Assembly: GCA_016584305.1 (NCBI GenBank)
Contig: JACEEZ010024134.1
Location: 1-64,000 of the forward strand
Direction of reading: 5' to 3'
Origin: Chionoecetes opilio
Taxonomy: Eukaryota; Arthropoda; Malacostraca; Decapoda; Majidae
Length of the DNA stretch: 64,000 nucleotides
A program made the position numbers and the translations under genes. Positions 47,901-59,487 of the stretch are shown piece by piece. Under the pieces are notes generated by a model. That model made no database searches, was not told the origin of the DNA, and saw only the letters and a list, made by a program, of their open reading frames with translations. The stretch's first letter is position 1; the number at the start of each line of letters is the position of its first letter.

Positions 47901-48600
47901 CTTATGCTCTTTTTTTTTTTTTGGGGGGGGGGAAAGTCTTGGCGGGCTTTTCGTAAGACCCCTCGCTTCCTCAGGGCTCCCCCGAGTTAATTTTTTTTTT
48001 CCCCAAAATTCAACTCTTCTTGTGGTGCTTTCACATTGTTGTTTTTTTTGGCCTTTGATGTTCTTCTGGGGGAAGAGTTTGGAAAAAAAGGGAAAGGAAA
48101 AAGGGGCCTTTTAGGCATATGGGGCAAAGGGCAGGGGGTCAAGTTTATTCGTTTATAAGGCAGACCTTTTCTTTGGGTTAGTTTGGTCATGGCTGTACAT
48201 TTTGGTGGCCAAAAAATATTTTTGGGGGACCAAACCCCCTTATCTCAAGGGATTTTGTTATCTACCCCTCTTGTTGGTTTTTCTTCTTTCCCTTTAACCC
48301 TTTTCCCGAAAATGTTCCCTCTCTCATTTTCCCCCCCACATCAATGTTCGGTTTTGGGGGAAAATCATGTGGCGGTGGTGGGCGTGCGCGGTGACGATAC
48401 CCCGGGGGTTTTGTGCTTATCGGGTTTCTGGCATTTCATTTGTCCCTCTGTCTTCCATCTTTTTGATCTTCTTCCTGGGGCTCCCCGGTTTTCCCCCCGC
48501 CCCTTTTCTTCCCTTTTCCGTTCCCTGTTCCCGGGCTGTGGGGTTTTTTACACTCATTTCCCTTATTGCATTTTACACACCTTTTAAATTTTTTTTAGCA
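47901..48600. other. No gene recognised
   Basis: GC-mixed with homopolymers. A plus-strand open frame, 48183-48587 (134 codons), is rich in Phe, Pro and Ser without known motif, and is probably a shadow of damaged minus-strand sequence. Confidence 0.35.
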
Positions 48601-48926
48601 CTTTTTCAATTAAGAATTTTTGTTTTCCCCCCTCGTACATACACAGCATCGTCTTGGATTTTTAGAGCTTGACATTTTGTAATATTTCTTTCCCGTTTTT
48701 TTATTTTATTATTTAAAAACTATGGCCCAAATCGAAGGGGGAGAGAGAGAGAAAAGAGAGAGAGAGAAAAAGAGAGAGAGAGGAGAGAGGGAGAGAGAAG
48801 GGGAGAGGGGAGAGAGAGAAGAGGGGAGAGAGGGGGAGAGAGAGAGAGAAAAAAGAGGAGAGAGAAAAGAGAGGGGAAACCCAAAAGAGAGAAAACGCGA
48901 GAGAGGGGAGAGAGAGAGAGAGAGAG

Positions 48927-48972
<46 letters not shown>

Positions 48973-49300
48973 GGGAGAGAGAGAGAGAAAAGGAGAAGGA
49001 AAAAGAAAGAAAAAGGGTGGAGGGAAAGGGGGGAGGGGGAGGGGCAGGGTACGGGAAAAGGGAATTTCATTTGAAAAAGGAAAGGGCGGGGAAAGGGGAC
49101 GGGGGGGAGGGGGAAGGAAGAAGGAGGGGAAAGAAAATAAAGGGGGAAAAGGGGAAGGGGGGGGGGGAGATTTTAGAAAGAAGAGCAATATTTTTTAAAA
49201 AACACGTTTTTATCCAATTTTGGAAGCTACACAAATATTTGGGTTTATAAAAAATGATATCATCAACACAATACCATCAGCAATAAAGGACACACCCCTT
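48600..49300 (+). repeat. Tandem duplication, unit 1, with GA-rich core
   Basis: Left part (about 48610-48730) with TTGTTTTCCC, CGTACAT and GAGCTTGACATTTTGTAAT; a GA/GGGA core of about 450 bp; right part (49195-49290) with TTTTTATCCAATTTTGGAAG, ACACAAATATT and CAATAAAGG. The same order follows in unit 2. Confidence 0.75.
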
Positions 49301-49309
49301 TTATTTAGG

Positions 49310-49850
49310 AATTTTGCACATTTAAAAATTAAAGACATTTGTGTTCCCGCCTCGTAATACCCAGCTTTGTCATGGAGTTTGAGAGCTTTACATTTTATTA
49401 TATGCTCCATGTTTTTTTATTTTTTTATTTACACTTGCCCAAGTTTGGGGCCCGGGAGAAGAAGAGAGAGAGAGGAGAGGGGGAGAGGAGAGGGGGAAAG
49501 AGAAAGAGAAAAGAGAGAGAAAAGAGAGAGAGAAAAGAGGGGGAGAGAGAGAGAGAGAAGAGAGAAGAAAAAAAGAATGGAGAAGGGGGGGAGGGGGGGG
49601 GGGCAGGGGACGGAAAAGGAAAAAGAAAATTTGAGGGAAATAGAAAGGGGGGGGAAAAGGGAGAGGGGGGGAGGGGAAGGGAAAAGGGGGGGGAAGGAAG
49701 GGGGGGGGGGAGAGAGAAAAGAGAGAAGGGTAGAGGGGAAAAAGCAATGGGTTTTTTATAGAAAAAAGTATATCCAAATTTTTTAAACACACAAATATTA
49801 TTTTATACAATTTAAAATATCAAAAATCAATTTCCTCAAATAAAGGGGTG
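49310..49850 (+). repeat. Tandem duplication, unit 2
   Basis: Repeats the layout of unit 1: TTGTGTTCCC, CGTAATA and GAGCTTTACATTTTATTAT, then a GA core, then AAGTATATCCAAATTTTT, ACACAAATATT and AAATAAAGG. Units differ mostly in core length. A shorter duplication (TGGTGACGTGCCC and TGGTGATGTGCCC) follows at 49848-49965. Confidence 0.75.
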
Positions 49851-49974
49851 GTGACGTGCCCCAGTGGGTTGTCACTTGTCCAAAACAGGGGGGGGCCCGG
49901 GCGCAATAACCGGGGGTGGTGATGTGCCCAGGGGCTTTTTCACTTGTCAGACGGGAGGCAGGGTCTACTATAAA

Positions 49975-50160
49975 AATACTAATTTCTACTACTACTACTA
50001 CTAAAATTACTTTCTACTAAACTATTTCTACACTACTTCTACTAATAAATTCCCCAAAAACTACTTAAATACTATATACTACTACTACTACTTTCTACCC
50101 AAATACTACTAAACTACTACTACTACACTAAATAAATACTAAAATAACTATTTAAAAACT
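49975..50160. repeat. (CTA)n tract 2
   Basis: ACTACTACT with AAATA interruptions; A-rich sequence with no gene follows to 50700, including an A tract at 50285-50312. Confidence 0.85.
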
Positions 50161-50707
50161 AAAAAATATAGTACAAAACATTAAAAAACAAACAAAAATA
50201 TGGGGTTCAAAGAATCTTAAATTTCATAAAAGGGCATTTAAAACGGTTTTCCAACTAAAAAAAAAAGGGAAAAAAATTTTGAAATAAAAAAAAAAAAAAA
50301 AAAAAAAAAAAAATAAAATGTGTAAAAGTAGAAATTAAATTTTTCAAGAAACCTCACGGAAAGCAATGAAAAGAAAAAAAGTAGGGGCATTTATATAAAA
50401 AAAAAATACTTGCCTAAAGTTAAAAAAAACCCCGTGTAGATAAAGTATAGAAAATGAAACCTGTAAGGGAAAAAGACAAAAAAAAAAATGAACACGTGTG
50501 GGCCTGTATGTATTTTCAAAAAAAATGCACCCCTCAGGTAAAAAAAAGATGTAAAATTTAATAAAATGAATCCACACTAAAAAAATGCCAAAAAATACGT
50601 AGGAATATGAAAAAAAAGGTAAAAAATAAAAAAAGAAAAAAATGAGGAGCAAAAAAAAAAAAAGAAATTTAAACCCTAAAAAAACCAAAGGAAAAAAATC
50701 TATAAAA

Positions 50708-51292
50708 GAAAGGGGAGAGAGAGAGAGAGAGAGAGAGAGCAAAAAGGAGAGAGAGAGAGAGAGGGGGGAGAGAAGGGGGGAATCGAAGAGGGGGAGAGGG
50801 GAGAGAGAGAGGAGGGGAACCCACGAGAGGGGAAGAAACGGAAGGGGAAAAAGAGAAAACCAAAACAGACAGAAAAACAGCAACAGACAAAAGACAGACA
50901 GACAGACAGCAGGAAAAAACAGACAGACAGACAAAACAGACCCGACAAGACAGACAGACAGACAGACCAGACAGGGCAGACAGAAAAAGACAGGGCAGGG
51001 CAGACAGACAGGACAGGGCAGACAGACAGACGACAACAGACAGACCCGACAGACAGACAGACAGACAGACAAAAGACAAAAGACAGACAGACAGGACAGA
51101 CAGACAAAAGACAAACAGACGACAGACAGACAGACAGAAGACAGACGGGACAGCCCGACAGAAAGACAGGAAAAAACAGACAAAGAAAGAAGAAGAAGAA
51201 AAAGAAGAAGAGGAAAACAGAAAGGAAGAAGAAGAAGAAAGAAAAAGAACCCCGACAGACAGACAGACGACAGACAGACAAAACAAACAACC
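50708..51292. repeat. (GA)n and (CAGA)n compound microsatellite
   Basis: GA to about 50840, then GACAGACAGACA units with AAAA interruptions. The 240-420 codon open frames on both strands (including Phe/Leu/Cys-rich ones) are compositional. Confidence 0.93.
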
Positions 51293-53049
51293 CGAAAAAG
51301 GAAGAAGGGAAAACAGAAGGGGAAAAACAACGACAAGGAACCCCCAAAAGCCCAAAAAAAAAAGAAGAAAAAGGCCTGAGGATAAAAAGGGAAATTTTCC
51401 CCCCCCCAAAAAAAAAACGAAAAAAAAAAAAAAAACAACAACAACCCCCAAAAACAACAAAACAAACAACAAAAAAAAAAGAGGAAAACCCCAAAAAAAA
51501 GGAAAAAAAAGGGGGGAAACTTTTTCCGGGCACCCCACCAAAAACCGAAAACCTTTTTATAATTTTTCCTTTTTTCTCCCAACCAAATAAAGGGGAGGAT
51601 TAACAAGGTTTAAAAATTTTTAAAAGACACCAGAACCACCAACAGGGGCCACACAAAAAACAACACACACAAAAAACAAAAAAACCCAACCCACAAACCA
51701 ACAAAAACAACAAAGAAATAAAAAACCACACTCCAAAAATAAATAAAACGGAACGGGGACAAACAACATCCCAAACCCATTTTCAAAAAGGGGCCAAAAA
51801 ATTTTTTTGTGGTTATTTTGGCCCAAAAAAAATTTTTAAATTGGGAATCTTCCCAAAACCCCAAAGGGGGAAAATTTTTAGGAGGGGGGGAGAAAGGGGA
51901 GGAGGAAAAAAGGGGAGGGGTTTCAAGGGGAATAGGGGGGTTTTGGAGGGTAAAAACCGGGCGGGCGATAAAAAACCCCCCAAAACTAAAATCCTTTTTG
52001 GGGAAAAGGGTTAAAATTTTGCAACTCCTCATTCAAAAATTTGAGAGTAATTTTTTTGGTTGTTTTTAAAAGATTCCCAAATTTCTTTTTCTTTCCCCAG
52101 GGGGTTGCGGATTTAATGTGGGGGTGGGTGTACTTTGGATTCCGGATTTTATGTTCCAAACTTTAATTGGGCCCCCTTTTTTGCCCTTTTTGGAGCTGGC
52201 GCGAATGGTTTTTCAACTTTCGTGTCCCAAATTTTTCCGCTTTATTGGGCAGTTGATTTTTTTGCATTTTTTTAAATTTTTTGGGGGTTTTTTGCTTTGC
52301 AACTTTCTTTTCCCATTTTTTTTTTGCCCCTTTTATTAATTTTGTTGTGGGGGCCTTGTTTTAGTGAGTTTGAGTTTTTTCCGATTTCTTTCCGGCCTTT
52401 TTGGGGTTTTGCAAATTTTTGTATTTTTATGTCCCAGTGTGTTGTAATTGAAAAAGGGGCCCGCCCAAATTTTGGGCACCCCCCAGTGTCCCAATCGGAT
52501 GTCACCTTTTTTTTCCCGGTTTTTTCGGTTTTAAAAACCCCCGGGTTTCCATGGTTAAATTGGGTTTATCCCGGGGTGTTGTTAGCTTGAACGTCGCTTT
52601 GGAATGTTATTGGGAAAACCCTTTTCGGAACAAAGGGGTTTTGAGGGTTTAGGTCCAGTTTAATTCCAATTTAAAAAAAACCGAGGTTTTGGTTGCAGGT
52701 TTTATTTCGGAAAAAACCCCTGTGGGGGGTTTTTTTTTGGGGTTTTTTCCGGGCCTTTTTTCCCGAATTTTTTTGCCCTCAAGGCTTTGAATTTGGGCGA
52801 TTTGTGGGGTCACCCCCCTTTTAATTGGTCCATTGGGGGGTTTCCACTTTGAAACCGAGGTTTATTGAAATTTTGAATGGGGCGAAAAATTTTTACCCTT
52901 TAATTGGGGAGTGGTGCGGCAGTTTGACCCCCCCCGATTTTTTTGGGAAGTTTGAAAAAACCGGGGTTTTTGGTCCGTTATTCCCATTTGTGGGGGGCCC
53001 CTTTGAGTTGTTGGGGATTGTTTCGGTTTTTGGGGTTGGGAGTTTGTGC
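51293..53049. other. No gene recognised; A- then T/G-rich low-quality sequence
   Basis: Long A runs to 51800, then T/G-rich sequence with frequent TTTTTT and GGGG. No motif could be read in any frame. If genes exist here, the consensus is too damaged to show them. Confidence 0.4.
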
Positions 53050-53065
53050 CCCTTCCCCCCAATAG

Positions 53066-53152
53066 GGGAGGAGGAGGAGGAGGAGAGGGAGGAGCGGGAG
53101 GAGGAGGAGGGGGAGGAGGGGGAGGAGTGGAAGAGGAGGAATAGGTGGTGGT
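53066..53152. repeat. (GGA)n trinucleotide tract
   Basis: GAGGAGGAGGAGG with GAG/GGG interruptions over about 85 bp. Confidence 0.9.
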
Positions 53153-53304
53153 GGAGGGTAAACGGCGGCAGATAAAAAAACAATACATAAAATCCAGTGA
53201 GAAAAGGATTAAAGTCGCACAACTCTTGCTATTACAAACATTATGACGCAGGTCCAATGTGCGTATGTGGGTGTAAAGCGAGTTTCAATGTTCGTGTTCG
53301 TGTC

Positions 53305-55522
53305 GCGAGTGTGTATGTGCAGCTTTGAGTGTGGCGAGTGTGTGTGTGCAGCTTTGAGTGTCGCGAGTGTGTATGTGCAGCTTTGAGTGTGGCGAGTGTG
53401 TTTGTGCAGCTTTGAGTGTCGCGAGTGTGTGTGTGCAGCTTTCAGTGTCGCGAGTGTGTATGTGCAGCTTTGAGTGTGGCGAGTGTGTGTGTGCAGCTTT
53501 GAGTGTCGCGAGTGTGTGTGTGCAGCTTTGAGTGTCGCGAGTGTGTGTGTGCCAGCTTTGAGTGTGGCGAGTGTGTGTGTGCAGCTTTGAGTGTCGCGAG
53601 TGTGTGTGTGCAGCTTTGAGTGTCGCGAGTGTGTTGTGTGCAGCTTGAGTGTCGCGAGTGTGTCTGTGCAGCTTTGAGTGTCGCGAGTGTGTGTGTGCAG
53701 CTTTGAGTGTCGCGAGTGTGTATGTGCAGCTTTGAGTGTCGCGAGTGTGTGTGTGCAGCTTTTGAGTGTCGCGAGTGTGTATGTGCAGCTTTGAGTGTCG
53801 CGAGTGTGTGTGTGCAGCTTTGAGCGTCGCGAGTGTGTATGTGCAGCTTTAAGTGTCGCGAGTGTGTGTGTGCAGCTTTGAGTGTCGCGAGTGTGTATGT
53901 GCAGCTTTGAGTGTGGCGAGTGTGTGTGTGCAGCTTTGAGTGTCGCGAGTGTGTGTGTGCAGCTTTGAGTGTCGCGAGTGTGTGTGTGCAGCTTTGAGTG
54001 TCGCGAGTGTGGTGTGTTGCAGCTTTGAGTGTGGCGAGTGTGTGTGTGCAGCTTTGAGTGTCGCGAGTGTGTGTGTGCAGCTTTGAGTGTCGCGAGTGTG
54101 TGTGTGCAGCTTTGAGTGTCGCGAGTGTGTGTGTGCAGCTTTGAGTGTCGCGAGTGTGTGTGTGCAGCTTTGAGTGTCGCGAGTGTGTGTGTGCAGCTTT
54201 GGGTATCGCGAGTGTGTGTGTGTGCAGCTTTGAGTATCACGAGTGTGTGTGTGCAGCTTTGAGTATCGCGAGTGTGTGTGTGCAGCTTTGAGTGTCGCGA
54301 GTGTGTGTGTGTACAGCTTTGAGTGTCGCGAGTGTGTGTTGCAACTTTGAGTGTCGCGAGTGTGTGTGTGCAGCTTTGAGTGTCGCGAGTGTGTGTGTGC
54401 AGCTTTGAGTGTCGCGAGTGTGTGTGTGCAGCTTTGAGTGTCGCGAGTGTATGTGTGCAGCTTTGAGTGTGGCGAGCGTGTGTGTGCAGCTTTGAGTGGT
54501 CGCGAGTGTGTGTTTGCAACTTTGAGTGTCGCGAGTGTGTGTGTGCAGCTTTGGTGTCGCGAGTGTGTGTGTGCAGCTTGAGTGTCGCTAGTGTTGTGTG
54601 GTGCAGCTTTGAGTGTCGCGAGTGTGTGTGTGCAGCTTTGAGTGTCGCGAGTGTGTGTGTGCGCAGCTTTGAGTGTCGCGAGTGTGTGTGTGGAGCTTTG
54701 AGTGTCGCGAGTGTGTGTGTGCAGCTTTGAGGTCGCGAGTGTGTGTGGTGCAGCTTTGATTGTCGCGAGTGTGTGTGTGCAGCTTTGAGTGTCGCGAGTG
54801 TGTGTTGCAAGGCTTTGAGTGTCGCGAGTGTGTGTGTGCAGCTTTGAGTGTCGCGAGTGTGTGTGTGCAGCTTTGAGTTTCGCGAGTGTGTGTGCAGCTT
54901 TGAGTGTCGCGAGTGTGTGTGTGCAGCTTTTGAGTGTCAGCGAGGTGTGTGTGGTGCAGCTTTGAGTGTCGCGAGTGTGTGTGTGCAGCTTTGAGTGTCG
55001 CGAGTGTGTGTATGCAGCTTTGAGTGTCGCGAGTGCGTGTTTGCAGCTTTGAGTGTCGCGAGTGTGTGTGTGCAGCTTTGAGTGTCGCGAGTGTGTATGT
55101 GCAGCTTGAGTGTGGCGAGTGTGTGTCTGCAGCTTTGAGTGTCGCGAGTGTGTGTTTGCAGCTTTGAGTGTCGCGAGTGTGTGTGTGCAGCTTTGAGTGT
55201 CGCGAGTGTGTGTGTGCAGCTTTGAGTGTCGCGAGTGTGTGTGTGCAGCTTTGAGTGTCGCGAGTGTGTGTGTGCAGCTTTGAGTGTCGCGAGTGTGTGT
55301 TTGCAGCTTTGAGTGTCGCGAGTGTGATGTGCAGCTTTGAGTGTGACGAGTGTGTGTGTGCAGCTTTGAATGTCGCGAGTGTGTGTGTGCAGCTTTGATG
55401 TCGCGAGTGTGTGTGTGCAGCTTTGAGTGTCGCGAGTGTGTGTGTGCACTTTGAGTGTCGCGAGTGTGTGTTTGCAGCTTTGAGTGTCGCGAGTGTATGT
55501 GTGCAGCTTTGAGTGTCGCGTC
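53305..55522. repeat. 29-bp minisatellite, about 76 copies
   Basis: Each unit joins CAGCTTTGAGTG, the palindrome-centred TCGCGAG and a short GT run. Variants exchange TCGCGAG for TGGCGAG and GTGTGTG for GTATGTG, in a partly alternating pattern near the left end that hints at a 58-bp higher-order unit. Because 29 is not a multiple of 3 and the minus strand has no stop in any phase, the array is open in all three minus frames and produces false proteins of up to about 650 residues cycling through THTRDTQSC, HTHSRHSKL and HTLATLKAA. Confidence 0.97.
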
Positions 55523-55639
55523 GTGCTGTGATGGCGTGGACATTGGTATAAATAGAAGGAAAGAGAGGAAAAGTGCGCGAGGGTAATATCTGTAGTGTGT
55601 TCCAAATTTTTGGCTGAATTGTAAAGTTCCCCAACACAC

Positions 55640-55768
55640 TCGATTTCTCTTCCTCTTTTCTCTCTCTCTCCTTCTCTCTCTCCTCTCCTCTCTCCTCTTC
55701 TTCTCTTCTCTCTCTCTCTCTCTCTCCCCCCTCTCTCTCTCTCTCTCTCTCTCCCCTCTCTTTCTCTC
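55640..55768. repeat. (CT)n microsatellite
   Basis: CT runs with CCT and CTTT interruptions. Confidence 0.93.
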
Positions 55769-56285
55769 TTTTTTCTTCACCACCCCAAACAAAAACGGGC
55801 CCTATTCCAAATAACCAAACAACCCTCGTTTTCCTGTTTCATTTCCTTTCCCCTAATATGAATTTAAGGCAAAACTCCCCCTTTCCCCTCCACCCCAACA
55901 TCCAATTTCCCTACCTATATGCCTAACTGTCTTCCTGTGTAATTTACTGCCCCACCCAACCACTCGCAGCCCTCAGCCTTTAACCCCCCCAGCATGCCCA
56001 CAAACCCCCCGGTGCTCCCCTCCCGTACCAGCTCCCAACCCCACCTTCCCCCCTCCACCCCCCCAACCGTGTTTCACCCCAAAGGCTCCTAAGCTTCGTT
56101 CTGGAGGATTGTAAACAATTGTCGCCCCTTCACGGGAGGGAGAGGACAAGTAACTTTTCCTAACAGTAAGATGTCCTAGAAAATGACAAATTTCTATAAT
56201 AAATAAGCGAAAGTGTGTCTGCTGTCTGTCTGTCTTTTGGTCTGCTGTCTGTCTGTCTGCTGTGTGGTGTGTGTGTGGTGGATAG
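55769..56285. other. No gene seen
   Basis: C-rich to 56090, then mixed; (CTGT)n with TTTTGG interruption at 56221-56262. Confidence 0.4.
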
Positions 56286-56289
56286 GTTC

Positions 56290-57000
56290 CCCCCCCGTGG
56301 CGCAACACCTCATAGGGCACATTTTTGGAACCGGGTTGACCAGGGGAAAGGGTCATAACCCCAATATGAGATATTCGATCACTTTTTTTTTTTTTTTTTT
56401 AGCAGCCTATTAGCGATAATTGTGAAAAAAAAAGGGGGTTTGCGAAAATTTGAGGAAACCTGATGTAGGGTGATGGGTAAGGGTTTTGAGTGAATGGGTG
56501 GGGTGAGGGAAAATGGGTGTGGGGTGAGGGGAGTGAATGGGTGGGGGGTGATGGGTTGGGGGGATGGGTGATGGGTGAGGGAATAGGTGGGGGTGGGGGG
56601 TAAGTAAATATAACGAAAGTGTGTTGTCTGTCTGTCTGTCTTTTGTGTGTGTGTGTTTTGTGTGTGTGTGTCTGGTATGGGTTTCCGCCCCCCGAGCGCA
56701 ATCACCTCATATGGCACTTTTTTTGGAACCGGGTTGACCAGGGGGGTTTAAGCCCAAATGATGAGATGACCGATAACTTTTTTTTTTTTTTTTAGCAGCC
56801 TATTAGCGTAATTGGGGAAAAAAAAAAGTGGGGGTTTGCGAGAATTGGGAAACCTTCTGTAGGGGATGGGGTAATGGGGAGTGAATGGGGTGTGGTGATG
56901 GGAAATGGGTGAGTGAATGGGTGGGGGGGGATGGGTAATGGGTGAGTGAATGGGTGGGGGTGATGGGTAATGGGTGAGTGAATGGGTGGGGGTAATACAT
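56290..57000 (+). repeat. About 400-bp tandem duplication with internal minisatellite
   Basis: Unit 1 (56300-56698) and unit 2 (56699-57000) share CGCAA(C/T)(A)CACCTCATA, TTTGGAACCGGGTTGACCAG, an ATGAGAT word, a T tract and AGCAGCCTATTAGCG, then end in GTGAATGGGTGGGG/TGATGGGTAATGG repeats of about 28 bp. A (GT)/(CTGT) tract divides them. Confidence 0.8.
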
Positions 57001-57164
57001 ACATTTCTACTCCATGATTTCAGGAAAGTTAGAGGGGGCTATCTGGAGAGTCCGTGTTTGGTGGGCAAAGGGCCCCACCCAAACACAGGTAGCCCCCAAA
57101 TAGCCAACCATAGCCCTCCGCAGGAGTCCCAAAAAGTCCCCGGGGGGCGGCTTTGCGGCATATT

Positions 57165-57545
57165 TATATATTCCATTTTTGAACTCTGTTGGAAGGATAA
57201 GATACATGTAGAAAATATTGTTTGGGAGACGCTGGGTTTTGTTGTTGTTGTTGTAGTTGTTGTTGTTTTTTGTTGTTGTTGGTGTTTGGTGGTGGTGGTG
57301 GGGTTTAAAAAAAAAAATAAGAAAAAAAAATGATGATGATGATAAATGAAAAGGAAAAAACAAAAGTGAAAAAAAGAATAAACATGAGTGAGAGATTTTT
57401 GCTCATTTTTTTTGTTGTTTTTATAATAACGCTGCTGTTTAAAGGTACATATTTTCTGATTTTCCGTTTTTAATACAAGTTATTTGACTTATTTTATTGT
57501 TTTTTTTGTATTTATTGTAGTGATACATAGTATTACAACAATTAC
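57165..57545 (+). repeat. Long direct repeat, copy 1 (partner 63640-64000)
   Basis: Shares with the right edge of the window ATATTCCATT, the GTTGTTGTTGTTGTAGTTG tract, GATGATGATGATAAATGAAA, CATGAGTGAGAGATTTT, AATAACGCTGCTGTT and TTATTTGACTTATTT in the same order. This copy has extra homopolymer bases. Confidence 0.88.
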
Positions 57546-57743
57546 TATATTTTTATATTGTATAACGTACCCGGTCGGGATGAACCGTTGACAGGGGTTT
57601 ATTGCCTCACCCACGGACGCAAAAGTAATGATACGCACCCCTTATATATTTCACCCCACCCCACGCCATCTCGGTGCGAGGGGCGGGGAAAAAAGTTGGG
57701 GAAAAAAATTTATTTTTAAAAAATTTTTTTTTTTAAATAAAAG

Positions 57744-57881
57744 NNNNNNNNNNNNNNNNNNNNNNNNNNNNNNNNNNNNNNNNNNNNNNNNNNNNNNNNN
57801 NNNNNNNNNNNNNNNNNNNNNNNNNNNNNNNNNNNNNNNNNNNNNNNNNNNNNNNNNNNNNNNNNNNNNNNNNNNNNNNNN
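57744..57881. other. Assembly gap (138 N)
   Basis: Run of N. The right side restarts in a CA microsatellite, so the true gap length is unknown. Confidence 0.99.
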
Positions 57882-57980
57882 ACACACACACACACACACC
57901 CCACACACACAAAAACCAACACACACACACACCCCCACACACACACAAAACACACAAAACACACACACACACACAAATAC
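57882..57980. repeat. (CA)n microsatellite
   Basis: CA with CCC and AAAA interruptions at the gap edge. Confidence 0.95.
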
Positions 57981-58077
57981 ACAAGCGGCAACGAGTGAGT
58001 CGTGCTGGTAGTAGCTACCGATCATTAACACGCACTGCCCGATATGGACTCCCCCCCCCCCCCCTTCTTCTCTTCCT

Positions 58078-58080
58078 CTC

Positions 58081-58133
<53 letters not shown>

Positions 58134-58207
58134 CTATCTCGCTCTCTCTCTCCTCTCTCTCTCTCTCTTCTCTGTTCTCTCCTCCTCTCTCTCTCTCTTC
58201 TCTCTCT
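58078..58207. repeat. (CT)n microsatellite
   Basis: About 130 bp CT with TCC and ATCTCG interruptions. Confidence 0.95.
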
Positions 58208-58366
58208 CATCACGCCATCCAGCACAACGCACACTACAACGTAAATTCTCTAATGTTTACATATTTTTTCTTCCTGATTTTCATGTTCCTCTTTTTCTCT
58301 CTATCGAAAAATGTGTGTGAAACAAAGTCACTTGTAATGTTTTGGACGAGGAGCTTTTAGGCAGTG

Positions 58367-59485
58367 TAAGAGTAAGTAAGTAAGTAAGTAAGTAAGTAAA
58401 GTTTATTGCCATTACTAGTAAATATATTTACTAGTCAGTAATTACATAAAATTCTGTAATTACATAAAAAGTGGTAGTTGGCACGGTCTGTCGAGCCAAG
58501 GCTCCCTGACAGACATGTTCAGATATAAGTGATATGTGCTGAGCAGAATCAGTTGGCTGTTTGTTTATGTAGTAAAAATATACTACTTTGTAACGTGAAG
58601 AAAAAAATAAAATATAGATACATATACATATATACATACATATACACATAGACATACACATATGCATATACGTGCACACATATACACACATATACACATA
58701 TATGCACATACACACATACATACAAATACATACACACACACGCATATATACGATCATTCATTCATCCATATATATGCAATGACACATATACATATAAATT
58801 TATATGAAAAAATCAAAATAAGAACTTTCGTAACCTATGCTATCCAATACATACTTTATATATATAATACTACTACTATGACTATGAAAATACTACACTA
58901 TGACTAAACCACATACCAAACTACATACATAAATACTATACATGTATACATGTATGGCATCTTAAATGTATATGAAATACATATTCTACCTATCACTCGT
59001 GGGATGTTGGTAAGGTCTGAAGGACAAGGAAATGATTTTTTATTCTCCTCTTGAATTCAAAAAAGCTGATATTATTAGTAAGTAGTGTTATGGGTGTAGG
59101 CAGAGCATTCCATAGTTGAGGACCGAAGCAAATAATGCTGTTCTTAAAGAGTGTTGTACGGAACTGTGGACATACTAAATTCATATTGCTTCCTCTGGTT
59201 CCATGCGTTGATTCTACAAATTTATAAATAGAAGTACCTGGAGCATTTTTTATATATTTAAACATGAAGTAAAGAACAAAACATTTATGAATATTAAAGA
59301 AATCAAGAAGTTTATTGTCTGAATATAAAGAAGCTGTTGAATCAAATTTACTCATAAAAAAAATGCATCTAAAAATGTTGTTTTGTATTACTTTTAATTT
59401 TCTTCGGAAAGAAGGCCAAGTACAAGCCCATATAGGCACACAGTAAATGAGATGGGGGTAACACAGGGTGTAGTAGATACTTATC
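58367..59485 (-). mobile_element. LINE-E 3' part, interrupted by a Tc1 element
   Basis: Minus-strand non-LTR retrotransposon 3' end: C-terminal coding sequence (58993-59480), a 3' UTR of about 600 bp with CATA-type microsatellite (58618-58760), AATAAA (complement at about 58400) and a terminal run of TTAC units (58371-58399 as GTAA on the plus strand). Its 5' side is cut by Tc1 copy 3 at a TA (59486-59487). The rest of the LINE was not found beyond that Tc1 copy. Confidence 0.8.
58993..59480 (-). pseudogene. LINE-E reverse transcriptase, C-terminal part
   Basis: After a frame change near 59440 the protein reads the thumb-region signature YPHLIYCVPIWACTW (about 59460-59415), then an open stretch of 148 codons with FFMSKFDSTASLYSDN, STHGTRGSNMNLVCPQ, IICFGPQLWNALPT and LQTLPTSHE before the stop at 58993. 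FNSTHG(T)R and the (G)P.LWN.LP block are typical ends of jockey/CR1-like polymerases. It is truncated on the 5' side, so it is not functional. The coding part is well kept, suggesting a rather young insertion. Confidence 0.85.
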
Positions 59486-59487
59486 TA

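Noticed and set aside
50344..51606. 420-codon minus-strand frame rich in Phe, Leu and Cys resembling a membrane protein
   Set aside because: It comes from A-rich sequence, GA and CAGA repeats read in reverse; parallel frames are open as well.
53305..55522. CRISPR-like array
   Set aside because: Units are directly adjacent with no unique spacers, and the DNA is eukaryotic.
53209..55792. Minus-strand proteins of 533, 647, 349 and 222 codons
   Set aside because: They are the three phases of a 29-bp minisatellite that has no stop codon on this strand; overlapping frames of equal quality are the mark of a repeat, not of a gene.
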